Positions 24,078 through 34,700 of a DNA stretch of 38,169 bases are shown here, piece after piece. The DNA comes from DATNFP01 sp035606335 (GTDB lineage Bacteria; Bacteroidota; Bacteroidia; Chitinophagales; Chitinophagaceae). How positions within the stretch are numbered: the stretch's first letter is position 1; every line of letters begins with the position of its first letter. Under the pieces are notes generated by a model that worked only from the letters and a program-made list of their open reading frames with translations, was not told the origin of the DNA and made no database searches. The stretch spans positions 1-38,169 of the forward strand of contig DATNFP010000135.1 of NCBI GenBank assembly GCA_035606335.1, written 5' to 3'. The position numbers and the translations under genes were made by a program.

Positions 24078-24662
24078 TTAAAATGATCTTAGAGATTTGA
24101 GAGCAGCAATCACTGCTTTCTTTGCATCTATCAGGGGTTCAGAGTTTTTATAGATCATGCACTCGATAGAACCACCATCGAACAATAGCAGTAATGTATT
24201 TGCGAGGTCGGTCTTTTCCTCAGCAGTAATTCCCTCTATCTGCTCCGCGTTTTCCTGAAAAAATGCACGATGCATTTCCTTTATTGCGACTGCCTGCTGA
24301 TGGACTTTATTATCTTCCTGAGGGATCTCGGAAACAATTCTTATATAACTACACCCATTAAAGCGAGATTCCTCCATAAACTTTTTACGATAATCGAACG
24401 TGCCTATAATCCTTTCCCTGGGATCGGTGATATTTGTGAGATAATTTTCGAGACCTTCCCGCCATATTTTGGCCCGGTTCCTTAAATATTCAACACACAA
24501 GTCCTCTTTCGAGGAAAAGTGATAGTATAAGCTGGCTTTTGCAATGCCAGCTTCTTCTATAATCTGATTGATCCCAGTTTGATTGTACCCCTGTGTGAGG
24601 AAAAGTCGGGAGGCTGTTTGGATTATCTGGTCACGAACTGATAAACTATTATTTGGTGACAT
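24078..24662 (-). CDS. TetR-family transcriptional repressor
   Basis: A 194-aa regulator from the ATG at 24662 (MSPNNSLS). A TTG at 24692 would place the start inside the putative operator and is disfavoured. The HTH spans residues ~10-55: RDQIIQTASRLFLTQGYNQTG, IEEAGIAKASLYYHFSSKEDL. The rest is the helical ligand-binding domain (TetR_C type with YIRIVSEIPQED). It is the first gene of the efflux operon, 26 bp before the RND gene, so it likely represses its own operon until an effector binds. Confidence 0.92.
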   Translation of the reverse strand: MSPNNSLSVRDQIIQTASRLFLTQGYNQTGINQIIEEAGIAKASLYYHFSSKEDLCVEYLRNRAKIWREGLENYLTNITDPRERIIGTFDYRKKFMEESRFNGCSYIRIVSEIPQEDNKVHQQAVAIKEMHRAFFQENAEQIEGITAEEKTDLANTLLLLFDGGSIECMIYKNSEPLIDAKKAVIAALKSLRSF

Positions 24663-24667
24663 GGGTG

Positions 24668-24700
24668 CAAAGGTATGCTGGTATGTAGACAAGTCTGTAT
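24668..24700 (-). promoter_or_regulatory. Candidate promoter and TetR operator of the efflux operon
   Basis: The minus strand has TACCTTTG (24675-24668), an exact TAnnTTTG, only 5 bases before the chosen ATG, so the transcript may be leaderless or nearly so. Just upstream lies the quasi-palindrome ATGTAGACAAGTCTGTAT (24683-24700), with AGAC/GTCT arms and outer AT/AT, where -33 contacts would fall. Overlap of palindrome and promoter is the usual design of a TetR autorepressed operon. This is an inference from position and symmetry. Confidence 0.45.
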
Positions 24701-24979
24701 GAATAATTTGTTATATACGGATTGTAAAAACAAATAGAAGGGAGTGTTTATAGTAATAATATAATAAACAATCAAGTACAAATAAATTTATTTATGTTAT
24801 AATGTCGCTGTTACTAAATTTTAAAACGACCTTAACAAATGATTGGAGCCTTCTTTTAATAAATGTATAATATTGAAATGCGTATTATTAACACTTTTAC
24901 TTTATAAATTACTTCTAAATTGCTTTCTGTTTTCAGCTTATTATATAATCCTCTTCTTCCGTTTTCATAACACCTTTTT
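24701..24979. other. A+T-rich intergenic region between tetR and the FMN enzyme
   Basis: About 280 bp between divergent genes, very A+T-rich. It should hold the promoter of the rightward gene at 24980, but no convincing TAnnTTTG with a spaced TTG was found. No RNA gene, repeat or small ORF with recognisable features was seen. Confidence 0.5.
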
Positions 24980-26653
24980 ATGAGAAAATTATTTATTACC
25001 TGGTCGACACTTACAATAGTGGCCATATTATTGATAAGTATTGCATGGGCACCCATTTTATGGGCGTTCGTATTTGTTGGGCCTATTGTTTTGCTGGGCA
25101 TTTTTGACCTAATGCAAAAGAAGCACAGCATTGTAAGGAACTATCCAGTATTCGGACATTTGAGATTTATAATGGAAGACCTCAGGCCTAAAGTGTATCA
25201 ATACTTTGTGGAAAGCGATACTGATGGGGCGCCTTTTAACCGACTGAACAGAAGCGTAATATACCAACGAGCAAAAAAACAGGATGATACTACACCTTTC
25301 GGTACACAACTAAATGTTTATGAAGCCGGATATGAGTGGCTGAGCCACAGCATAGCGGCAATAGATCATAAACAACTGGACGAAGATCCGCGTGTATTGG
25401 TTGGCGGACCGGCTTGCACCCAACCTTATCGTGCGAGTGTGTTTAATATCTCTGCAATGAGCTTTGGCTCACTAAGCGAAAACGCAATACTTGCACTAAA
25501 TGGCGGAGCAAAACTTGGGAACTTTGCACATAATACGGGAGAAGGAGGATTGAGTGATCATCACCTGAAACAAGGAGGCGATATAATATGGCAGATAGGA
25601 ACCGGATATTTTGGATGCAGGCACCAAGATGGGACATTCAGTTATGAAGCATTTGCAGAAAGAGCTGTATTGCCGCAGGTGAAAATGATAGAAATAAAAC
25701 TATCGCAAGGAGCAAAGCCGGGACATGGCGGTATATTACCTGCCAAAAAAGTAACAGAAGAAATAGCAAGAATACGCCTGGTGAAGATGGGTGAAGATGT
25801 TATCTCACCTCCGGGACATACTGCATTTACTACGCCTCTTGAAATGGTTGCCTTCATTAAGAAATTGAGAGAGCTTTCAGGTGGTAAACCGATCGGGTTT
25901 AAGTTGTGCATTGGCCATAGAAGCGAATTTATAGCCATTTGCAAAGCGATGGTGAAGACGGGTATTTATGCAGATTTCATAACAGTAGATGGTGGAGAAG
26001 GTGGTACGGGCGCTGCACCTCTTGAATTTTCGAATGCGGTGGGTATGCCTTTGCGTGATGCATTGGCTTTTGCTTATGATACATTGGTAGGATTTGACCT
26101 GAAGAGAAACATCAGAATAATTGCTTCCGGAAAAGTGGCTACGGGTTTTGACCTTGTAAAGAATTTTGCGTTGGGAGCTGATATGTGTAATAGTGCGAGG
26201 GGGATGATGTTTGCCTTAGGCTGCATACAGGCATTGGAATGCAATAAAAATACCTGTCCTACAGGTGTAGCGACACAAGATAAAACATTAATGAAAGGCC
26301 TTGTAGTAGAAGATAAAAAAGTGCGTGTTGCCAATTTTCATAAACTAACTATCGGGAGTGCTGTACAACTATTAGGAGCAGCGGGCGTAAAGCATCCGCA
26401 AAATGTGTATCGCACACACATAAGCAGAAGAATAGCGCCGAACCTCATACAGACGTACCTAGATACTTATCCGTATATACCTGTGGGTAGCCTGCTGGGA
26501 GAAAAATATCCTGCGCATTATGAATTGCAGATGGCGCTTAGCAGAGAAGATTCTTTCTTGCCTGCATTTGATAAGATAGACCTGGTTAAATTTGGGCTTT
26601 CTCAAACAACGGAGATTGCACGGGCGTCGGAACTAATGAATTTTAATAGTTGA
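24980..26653 (+). CDS. Membrane-anchored FMN glutamate-synthase-like protein
   Basis: A 557-aa protein with two N-terminal hydrophobic helices (about 5-22 and 25-42), followed by a GltS-like FMN/TIM-barrel domain. Diagnostic stretches are SAMSFGSLSENAI near 158, KPGHGGILPAKKV near 246, VDGGEGGTGAAPLEFSN near 336, and a cysteine cluster LGCIQALECNKNTCPTGVAT near 412 that corresponds to the 3Fe-4S site. It lacks the glutaminase domain and the central domain of real glutamate synthase, so the true reaction is unknown. Stand-alone proteins of this type are common in bacteria. It is convergent with the T9SS gene and divergent from the tetR operon. Confidence 0.87.
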   Translation: MRKLFITWSTLTIVAILLISIAWAPILWAFVFVGPIVLLGIFDLMQKKHSIVRNYPVFGHLRFIMEDLRPKVYQYFVESDTDGAPFNRLNRSVIYQRAKKQDDTTPFGTQLNVYEAGYEWLSHSIAAIDHKQLDEDPRVLVGGPACTQPYRASVFNISAMSFGSLSENAILALNGGAKLGNFAHNTGEGGLSDHHLKQGGDIIWQIGTGYFGCRHQDGTFSYEAFAERAVLPQVKMIEIKLSQGAKPGHGGILPAKKVTEEIARIRLVKMGEDVISPPGHTAFTTPLEMVAFIKKLRELSGGKPIGFKLCIGHRSEFIAICKAMVKTGIYADFITVDGGEGGTGAAPLEFSNAVGMPLRDALAFAYDTLVGFDLKRNIRIIASGKVATGFDLVKNFALGADMCNSARGMMFALGCIQALECNKNTCPTGVATQDKTLMKGLVVEDKKVRVANFHKLTIGSAVQLLGAAGVKHPQNVYRTHISRRIAPNLIQTYLDTYPYIPVGSLLGEKYPAHYELQMALSREDSFLPAFDKIDLVKFGLSQTTEIARASELMNFNS

Positions 26654-26678
26654 GATCAGCAGTTATAGCTTAACTATT
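26645..26678 (+). terminator. Possible terminator after the FMN enzyme gene
   Basis: AATAGTTGAG (26645-26654) pairs with CTTAACTATT (26669-26678) at 9 of 10 positions, loop 14 nt, followed by TTTCTTTC. It overlaps the stop codons of both convergent genes. The stem is A+T-rich and the loop is large, so it would be a weak terminator. Confidence 0.35.
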
Positions 26679-29482
26679 TTCTTTCGTACAGGCGTTTGCC
26701 GGTTTTCAGAAATTGAAATGTAGTATACTCCGGATGGGAGGTTATTTAAATTCATTTGCAATGAACTGTTTGTAGTTGTTGTGTTTTGGATTACCTGTCC
26801 CGTTATATCAAGAAGCCTAATGTTATAATTCCCTTCCTTGCCCAGGTTAATAAAAACATCATTGGTAGCTGGGTTTGGATATATTGAATAGTTATTGGCT
26901 TGTGTGTAAATATTAGAAACAGATAGATCCGGCTTTACTGTTACGATTTTTGCAATGAAAATATCATAGTTATATGGTGACGATGGAAGCGGAGAAACAA
27001 CATTGATAGAATCGAAATTAGCACTATTGTTGAAGCTGCCTGTTGCAACAACTGAGGTATCCAATGGATCTACAGTAATTGCATTTCCTATATCTATATG
27101 ACCTGCTGCGTTTTTTACCCAGTTAGTATTTCCCGAAGGATCGTAGCGGGCAAAAAATATGTCTGTGTAATCCGCTGCGGGTAATGCCGTTGTACCGATA
27201 GTAATATCACCACTATAATTGCCAATAACATAAGGGTTGCCTGCATTGTCGAGTGATAGACCGGTGATTGCATCTCCTGTATTATTCCCAAATCTTTTCT
27301 GCCAGAGCTGCGAACCTGTGTCGGTGTATTTTGCCAGGAACGCGTCCTGCAAAATAACAGGGCCTGAAACTGTGGTATATAATGCCGATAAAAGGCTACC
27401 ACCAACGAATATATTGTTTGACTTATTAACAGCTATTCCATTGCCACAAGAATAATTATTGTATTGTGAATTGCCACTGGCAGTGCTATTACTATCTAAT
27501 TGAAACCATAGCATGTTACCAGTGGAATCGAACTTACTAATGAATACTTCATCTTTGCCTGAGGGCAGAGATATAGATTGATGAGAAAGATCCCAGTTGG
27601 TACTATCCAACAAAAAGGGTGCCTGGGATACAATGGTTTGAGCCATTACCTGATGGCCTAATGGGTTGGGGTGAATGTTATCGCCATAATTGTATTTTGC
27701 CTGAAGATATCCTGTGGCGGTGTCTACAAGAGCGCTCCATATATCTACTACAGGCAATGTATCTGCGGCTGCTACTGCTTGTATTCTCCTATTAAATGGG
27801 TCTACGACTCCTGGCCCTTGCGGCACTAATGTTGCTAATACCGGTTTGATGTTGTGAGATCTATACGTGCTCATTAATAATGATAAATCATTTTGGAAAA
27901 CGTTTGTATCAGTGCCAGTCCGGGCATCGTTCACGCCAATCATTTCAAATACATACTGTGGGTGTAAACTTATTACTTCATTAGTATCGTTTTGCACATT
28001 GTACATAATATCGCCCGCACCTGCGTCTGTTGCATACATGTAGGGACTATTGTTGTATAACAAATCTTCGTAACGATGGCCTTTGCCACCTGAATAATAA
28101 CCTGTTGTGATGCTATTGCCGACAAAGGTTGTGAGGGGGCTATAATTCTCTTTGCTGCTCAACCTGAAGTTGTAAATATTTTGAGTGCCCCCTAAAAAAT
28201 AAATTGCATAAAACCCATTATTGGGCATGAAAGAACCAGTGACAGGCGGACCAATTAAATATTTATAGCCAGTAGATACCGTATAGTTCTTCGTATAGTT
28301 AATAAGTGTTGCCGAAACAGTATCATAATCACGCTGCATAGAAATATTGAGCGAATCGCCTACTGATATTTTATACCCGACACTGCTGTCGAGAGAAGTA
28401 AAAACAGTATAAAGAAGAATTTTGTTTGTCCCGGTATCAAGCGGGAAGTTAGCGAGTATATAATACCCAGCATATTTACCTATCCCTACACCTGTACCTG
28501 TTGACGTTACTTTTATATTACTCTCTACTTTAAAATGCTCAAGGTTAGAGAAATAATCGTAGTTGACATAATTAAAATAATTACCAACGCCTCCGGATGC
28601 TGCTATATAAGAGCCCGTAAAATTTAGTGTGGCATTGGGTAAGTAAGAACCAAAATTTGAAGGGTAGCTGCCTGTATTAAAAGACTGATTGATTATGGTG
28701 CCCAATGTCCTCGTATTAAATATAATGTCTCCGCTTACTTTGCCCGTAGCATAGATGTTCCCTTTAGTATCGCATGCTAATGCATTGGGGAAGCAGATAT
28801 TATTTGACTTCTCAGCATGTGCCCATAATAAAGAACCCGAAGGAGAATACTTTGCCAGGAACATATTTTGCGAGCCGCCAGTAAGTGAAGTATCAGGAAA
28901 AATAATTTCGTTCTGAAAATAACCACCTACAATAGGATCGCCTGAAGCGTTTATAGTGATACATTGTGCTTTGCAATTGTAAAAACTATTCATAGCACTT
29001 GCCCATTGAAAATTACCGCCGGTATCGTATTTAGCAATGAAGCCATTCCAATTGATGCTTTTGTTTGATAATGAATCGGTGGCAGTAAAATATAAAGAGG
29101 GACTATGCATGTTCCCAGCTATGTAGATATTATCGTTTGTGTCGAGTGCAATGCTTTTGCCCTCATCGCTGCTATCGCCCGAGATGGCATGTACCCATAA
29201 GAGATTGCCGGAAGAATCGTATTTGGCAAGAAAGATACCATTAGAACCGGAGGTAGTTAACGAAAGTGTTCCGAACATACAATTATCTGCATAAGTACCT
29301 ACAACGATAATATTGTGATGATGGTCTATTGCCACACCTGCACCATAATTATTGTAATTGTTATTATCTCCAGCCTTTTGTACCCATGAAAATTTTTGCG
29401 CACCGGATATAAACGGGAGAAAAAAGAAAGTACACAACAATATCCTGATATAGGATACCGAACACAAAAGCCGGGCGAACAT
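26663..29482 (-). CDS. T9SS-exported SBBP propeller protein with inserted SGNH hydrolase
   Basis: A 939-aa exported protein. A signal peptide lies at 1-28. SBBP-type beta-propeller repeats (FLAKYDSSGNLLW pattern) fill ~30-260 and resume at ~637-850. Between them, splitting one repeat after FNTRTL and before SLPSGKDEVFISK, is an insert of about 375 residues. Its first part (265-445) looks like a beta-sandwich; its second part is an SGNH/GDSL hydrolase with S457 in FVGNSITTG, GVND at 516-519 and D601-x-x-H604 in DNIHPNPLGH. The end (865-939) is a type A T9SS sorting domain (YPNPATNDVF, then SGVYYISI and KKIVKL). It probably acts as a secreted carbohydrate esterase; the substrate is unknown. Confidence 0.85.
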   Translation of the reverse strand: MFARLLCSVSYIRILLCTFFFLPFISGAQKFSWVQKAGDNNNYNNYGAGVAIDHHHNIIVVGTYADNCMFGTLSLTTSGSNGIFLAKYDSSGNLLWVHAISGDSSDEGKSIALDTNDNIYIAGNMHSPSLYFTATDSLSNKSINWNGFIAKYDTGGNFQWASAMNSFYNCKAQCITINASGDPIVGGYFQNEIIFPDTSLTGGSQNMFLAKYSPSGSLLWAHAEKSNNICFPNALACDTKGNIYATGKVSGDIIFNTRTLGTIINQSFNTGSYPSNFGSYLPNATLNFTGSYIAASGGVGNYFNYVNYDYFSNLEHFKVESNIKVTSTGTGVGIGKYAGYYILANFPLDTGTNKILLYTVFTSLDSSVGYKISVGDSLNISMQRDYDTVSATLINYTKNYTVSTGYKYLIGPPVTGSFMPNNGFYAIYFLGGTQNIYNFRLSSKENYSPLTTFVGNSITTGYYSGGKGHRYEDLLYNNSPYMYATDAGAGDIMYNVQNDTNEVISLHPQYVFEMIGVNDARTGTDTNVFQNDLSLLMSTYRSHNIKPVLATLVPQGPGVVDPFNRRIQAVAAADTLPVVDIWSALVDTATGYLQAKYNYGDNIHPNPLGHQVMAQTIVSQAPFLLDSTNWDLSHQSISLPSGKDEVFISKFDSTGNMLWFQLDSNSTASGNSQYNNYSCGNGIAVNKSNNIFVGGSLLSALYTTVSGPVILQDAFLAKYTDTGSQLWQKRFGNNTGDAITGLSLDNAGNPYVIGNYSGDITIGTTALPAADYTDIFFARYDPSGNTNWVKNAAGHIDIGNAITVDPLDTSVVATGSFNNSANFDSINVVSPLPSSPYNYDIFIAKIVTVKPDLSVSNIYTQANNYSIYPNPATNDVFINLGKEGNYNIRLLDITGQVIQNTTTTNSSLQMNLNNLPSGVYYISISENRQTPVRKKIVKL

Positions 29483-29554
29483 AATCTTACTTTAATTTAA
29501 AAATTTAAATTATCAAAGAATTATGTACTATTTGGCAGGTACCTCGTGCGTTAA

Positions 29555-30247
29555 CTATTCCACAACAAAATGATACCCCGTTCCCTTTAAGGTAACAATT
29601 TCTATTCCTGGTGCCTGGGAAAGATATTCCCTTATCTTACGGATATAGACATCGAGATTGCGGGAATTAAAAAAAGAGTCGTCACCCCAAACCGCATGCA
29701 GCAAGGTTCTACGATCGAGCGTTTTATTTTTATAAGAGCATAGCATTCCGAGGATCTGAGATTCACGATGAGTAAGCTTGATAACAGATGTATCCGTGTG
29801 CAACTCAAATTTGCCGGGATAAAACCTGTATTGCTTTAAAATAATTTCTTCTGAGGGCTCTGGTTGATTTACAGGTTCGGAAGTCATTATTTTTAACTGA
29901 TTCTCTATGCGGACAATTAACTCTTCGATACTAAAAGGCTTTTTGATATAATCCGTCCCGCCCACTGAAAAACCCCTGATTGTATCGTCTGTCTGAGTTT
30001 TGGCTGTTAAGAAAATGATAGGCAGGCGAGAATAAATATTCCTGATCTGATTGCCAAGAGTAAAACCATCAACATTTGGCAACATTACATCCAGAATGCA
30101 GATATCAGGATTGAAAGTCTTTATCAATTCTATAGCACGCGCTCCATCTTTTTTATGTAAAACTTCATACCCTTTCAGCTCCAAAGTATCTTTTACTATG
30201 CGAGCAAGGTGTGTTTCATCTTCTACATAAAAAATCTTCTTTTTCAT
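29555..30247 (-). CDS. OmpR-family response regulator
   Basis: A 230-aa two-domain regulator. The receiver domain spans 1-115 with phosphoacceptor D53 in ICILDVMLPNVDG, and FLTAKTQ and DYIKKPF mark the switch Thr and Lys. The DNA-binding winged helix is at 135-230 (LTHRESQILGMLCSYKN, then VYIRKIREYL and TLKGTGYHF). It starts 9 bp downstream of a histidine kinase gene, so the two form one operon. The target genes are not evident; the T9SS gene lies just downstream on the same strand. Confidence 0.95.
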   Translation of the reverse strand: MKKKIFYVEDETHLARIVKDTLELKGYEVLHKKDGARAIELIKTFNPDICILDVMLPNVDGFTLGNQIRNIYSRLPIIFLTAKTQTDDTIRGFSVGGTDYIKKPFSIEELIVRIENQLKIMTSEPVNQPEPSEEIILKQYRFYPGKFELHTDTSVIKLTHRESQILGMLCSYKNKTLDRRTLLHAVWGDDSFFNSRNLDVYIRKIREYLSQAPGIEIVTLKGTGYHFVVE

Positions 30248-30256
30248 CGATAGCTA

Positions 30257-31594
30257 TTAGAAGGTAAGGGTAAATATGCATCCACCCGCAATGCCATTGT
30301 TTACCCTAATGGTACCATGGTGCTGTTGCATGACCTGTGCTGCGTAGCTCAACCCAAGCCCGTGACCTTTTGTGTTATGACGGTTGCCTGTGGGTACGCG
30401 GAAAAATTTGTCGAAAACTTTATCGATATATTCTTCAGGTATGCCGGGGCCATTATCCGATACAGAAAGCTGAACTGTTTCTTCCATCTCAGTGAGAGTA
30501 ACGTTTATATTCACAGGATTACCACCATATTTCAAACTATTATCTAAAAGATTGACCAACACACCCTGAGTATGAAATTTATCAATGAAACACTGAAAAT
30601 TATCGCCAATCGCATTAAGATTTATGGTCGAGTTGCATTGTTGCAATCTTAACTGAAATGCCTGGACGACATCTTGCACTAATTTTTTCAGGTCATATTT
30701 CTCGGGTTGGATAAATAACTTATTGGATTCCAGCAATGATGTGTTCAGCACTTCATTTGCCATTTGCTCCAACCGTTCTATTTCCAGGGTAGCCATTTGC
30801 AGGTATTCCCTGCTCATTGTTGGATGCTCTATTACATTGAAATTATTCAGGGCTTCGAGGGCAACTTTTACTGTAGCAATTGGTGTCTTTAGTTCGTGAG
30901 ACATATTGCTGATGAAGTCATTTTTTAGTTGTCCTAACTTCATTTGCTCTCTGAGACTTCTGTAGGTAACAATAAAAGCAGTAGTAGTGATAGAAAGAAG
31001 AACAAGTATGAATAAGAATTGCGGCAGGAGCCTCTTTATAAGGTACCAGGAATAGTTGCCAATCACCACTCCATTATTGTTAGTGAAAAAGTTGCTCCTA
31101 ATAAAGATTTTATTTTTTGCCTTTAAGGCACTGTCTCTATTATTGATCCAGCGTGCGGAGAAATACATTCCGCTCTGCCCCATCCTGCTTGTAAAGATCT
31201 CGTTGAAAATAGTTGTGTCTATCTTGAAAAAATCGTTCTCTTCACTATTGGATATTTTTTTTGCCCTGCTAATCATCATCCGCATTTGTTGTACTGCGAC
31301 AGGTGAAAAGGAATCTCCTTTATTTAAAAGGGTAGTGTTTATTTCTTCTTTGGTATTTTGATTTGATGCAGTCGATGTATTTGCCGGGGTACTGAAAATA
31401 TTTTGCAAAAGAATAGAATCAGTTACCTTTTGCTGTACATCCGTAAACAGCTTTGCTAAATCTTTCTGTAACTGGTCTTTCTGATTATTGTATTGTACAT
31501 GCAGCCACTCAGCCGTAAAGCCTATGAGCAACAACTGGCTTACAATCATCAGACCTTTTATCCAGGTCAGCTTTGATGTTTTTGTAATGTTCAT
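30257..31594 (-). CDS. Sensor histidine kinase
   Basis: A 445-aa membrane sensor. TM1 is at about 12-30 and TM2 at about 190-211, enclosing a 160-residue periplasmic sensor region of no recognised family. The HisKA domain carries H233 in SNMSHELKTPIATVK. The ATPase domain shows the N box (VNLLDNSLKYGG), G1 (DNGPGIP) and G2 (GHGLGLSYA). There is no HAMP domain visible; the second TM leads directly to a short helix and HisKA. Partner of the response regulator 9 bp downstream. Confidence 0.94.
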   Translation of the reverse strand: MNITKTSKLTWIKGLMIVSQLLLIGFTAEWLHVQYNNQKDQLQKDLAKLFTDVQQKVTDSILLQNIFSTPANTSTASNQNTKEEINTTLLNKGDSFSPVAVQQMRMMISRAKKISNSEENDFFKIDTTIFNEIFTSRMGQSGMYFSARWINNRDSALKAKNKIFIRSNFFTNNNGVVIGNYSWYLIKRLLPQFLFILVLLSITTTAFIVTYRSLREQMKLGQLKNDFISNMSHELKTPIATVKVALEALNNFNVIEHPTMSREYLQMATLEIERLEQMANEVLNTSLLESNKLFIQPEKYDLKKLVQDVVQAFQLRLQQCNSTINLNAIGDNFQCFIDKFHTQGVLVNLLDNSLKYGGNPVNINVTLTEMEETVQLSVSDNGPGIPEEYIDKVFDKFFRVPTGNRHNTKGHGLGLSYAAQVMQQHHGTIRVNNGIAGGCIFTLTF

Positions 31595-31747
31595 TTACTA
31601 TAGCAAAATACGCTGTATCAGCCGCATAATTACTGTCCTTAACGTTTATTAACATTTATTAACCGGCATTCACCTTATTTCTCTTTCGATTAACCTGGTT
31701 TGCAGAGCATCCATCTTAATTTTCAGTGTATTTGAAATAACCCAAAA

Positions 31748-34700
31748 ATGAACTACCGAAAATTGAACAACCTGGCGGGCTGGCTAGCCGGGGGGATTAC
31801 CTACATAGTCTATCTGCTGACGATGGAACGCACCGTGAGCTATTGGGATTGCGGTGAGTTTTTGGCATGTGCTTATAAACTGGAAGTTGGCCACTCGCCG
31901 GGCGCCCCATTTTTTATGATAATGCAGCGGATGTTTGGATTGCTGGCGGGGTCGCACCGTGATAAGGTTGCTTTATTTATCAATTCTGAGTCGGCACTCA
32001 TGGGCGGTTTGACGATTGCTTTCCTGTTCTGGACCATTACCCATATGGCCAAAAAGCTTATTGTACCAAAGGGAGGAGAACCGGATAATAAACAAACCTG
32101 GCTGATATTAGGAGCCGGTATAGTAGGCGGCCTTGCTTATACTTTCTCGGATACATTCTGGTTTTCGACTGTGGAAGCTGAAGTGTATGCCACCTCCGCA
32201 TTTTTCACAGCCATCACATTCTGGGCAATGCTAAAATGGGAAAATGTAGCAAATGAAAAATATGCTGATCGATGGATACTCCTTATAGCATTCCTGATAG
32301 GAATATCTGTTTGTGTGCATTTGCTCAACCTGCTTACCATTCCTTCTCTGGCAATGATCTACTATTTCAAACGGTACAGAGTAACTTATTTAGGAACGTT
32401 TGTTGCATTTATCGCCGGATGCGCATTACTAGGAATAGTACAGATAGGAGTGGTACAATATATACCGTGGCTTGCGTCGAGGTTTGATATCTTATTCACC
32501 AATGATTTTGGGATGCCTTTTAATACAGGCTCCATAACATTTCTTTTATTGTTTTTTGCTTTGCTGATCTGGCTATTGCTTTTCGCGAAGCGGAGGAAAT
32601 ATTATACGCTACATCTGGGTGTACTCTCAGTCATCTTTATTATTATTGGCTATTCAAGCTATATAGTTCCTCTTATCCGTTCGAGAGCAGATGTGCCTGT
32701 GGATATGACCAATCCTGATAACGCAAATAGCTTACTATACTATGTAGACCGCGAACAGTTCGGGGCACAACCTATACTATTCGGGCCGGACTTTAATACT
32801 CAGCCAACAGCTATAAAAACTGCAGGATATATCTATACACAAACGAAAAGGAACGGCAAAGATTATTATGAGATCGCAGGCACAAAACCTGAATATAGTT
32901 ATGATGCCGGAAGCACAAGATTTTTTCCCCGTATATGGGATAACAACAGCCCGGAACATGCGCGTTATTACCGTGAATTTCTTGGCTTAGGCAATGATGA
33001 ATCGCCCACAGCCGCAGATAATCTTAAATACTTCTGGGACTGGCAGATGAACTGGATGTGGTGGCGATACTTTATGTGGAACTATGCAGGACGGCAGAAT
33101 GATGTGGAAGGCTATGGACCCAGTGACCATAAAAACGGCAACTGGATGTCGGGCATAAAGCCTATAGATAAAGCTTTAGGGTTGGGAGATATTGATGCTA
33201 TGAGTGATGGGTATAGAAACAATGAAGCCAGAAACCAACTTTACTTCCTACCATTTATCCTTGGTATTTTAGGCCTTGTGTATCAGTTCAACCGGAATAA
33301 AAAAGATGGTTTAATTGTCCTGATATTATTCTTCTTTACCGGAGCGGCAACGGCTATTTATCTGAATATGTGGCCATCGCAACCACGAGAGAGGGATTAT
33401 GCATTTCAAGGGTGCACTTATGCCTATGCGATGTGGATAGGAATTGGAGTACTGATGGTGCAGCAATGGATGCAGAAATCTGTGAAAGGAAAGCTATCCG
33501 TTTACCTGACAGTAATTTTATGCCTGCTATTGGTTCCGGCATTGATGGCTAAGGAAGAATGGAATGACCACGACCGTTCGAGGAAACAACTTGCAAGAGC
33601 AACTGCCTATAATACGTTAATGTCGTGCGCGCCGAATGCAATTCTTTTTACAGATGGAGATAATACAACCTATCCCTTGTGGTACCTGCAGGAAGTGGAA
33701 CATATACGGCCGGACGTGAGAGTTATCATCATTGAACTATTAGGATCGGACTGGTATATAGACCAGCTAAATTACCGGATTAATGATGCCGACGCAGTAC
33801 CGATGATCTGGAAAAAAGAAGATTATGTTGGCGACCATCATAACTATATCCGATACTTTAATAATCAGCAAATACCGCAGGACAAATATTTTAACCTGGA
33901 AGAGATCTGCAACTTTATGGATAGTAATGACCCACAAAACAAAGCTCAGACAAATGAAGGAGAAGCTGTGAACTACCTGCCTACAAAAAAATTATTCATA
34001 CAACCATTAAGCAAAGAAGTGCTTGTAAAGAACGGGTTGCTTAAAGCGACAGACAGTGCTAATGTTTCTACCGATATGAAATTTACGGGGCCTAAAGATG
34101 CGCTGCTGAAAAACGACCTAGGTATTCTAAACATTATAGCTGGCGTAGCAAAACAAGGATGGAAGCGACCTATATATTTTGATGGAAGCCTGCCATCGGG
34201 AGATGTCTTTGAAGGACTGAATGATTACGTGCATTTAGAAGGGTTAGTATACCGGCTTTTACCTTATAAATATCCTGACCACATAAATACAAATGCCAAT
34301 GAGCCGGGAATTGTGGATGTAGACAAAAGCTATAACCTGTTTATGAACACTTATATATGGGGCTCAGCGGACAGGAATGACGTTTATATTGATGAAAAGA
34401 ACCGTATGATGCTAATTGCATATCGACTAAATGGCGCGCGCATAGCTAACGAGCTTGTCAATAAAGGCAGGAATGAAGATGCTATACGACTGCTTGATAA
34501 AATAATGAGTAGCATAACAGAGCATTCTTACCCCTATGATTACGTTGCTTATTATATTGTGAATGCTTACTATCGTGCGGGGGCAAAGGACAAAGCAAAA
34601 GCTCTTGTTATGAAGCTCACAAAAAACTCAGAAGATGATCTGAACTGGATAGGTACACTTAGCGAATCGGGGATGGAAAGTGAAGGAAGAGAAGCGCAAA

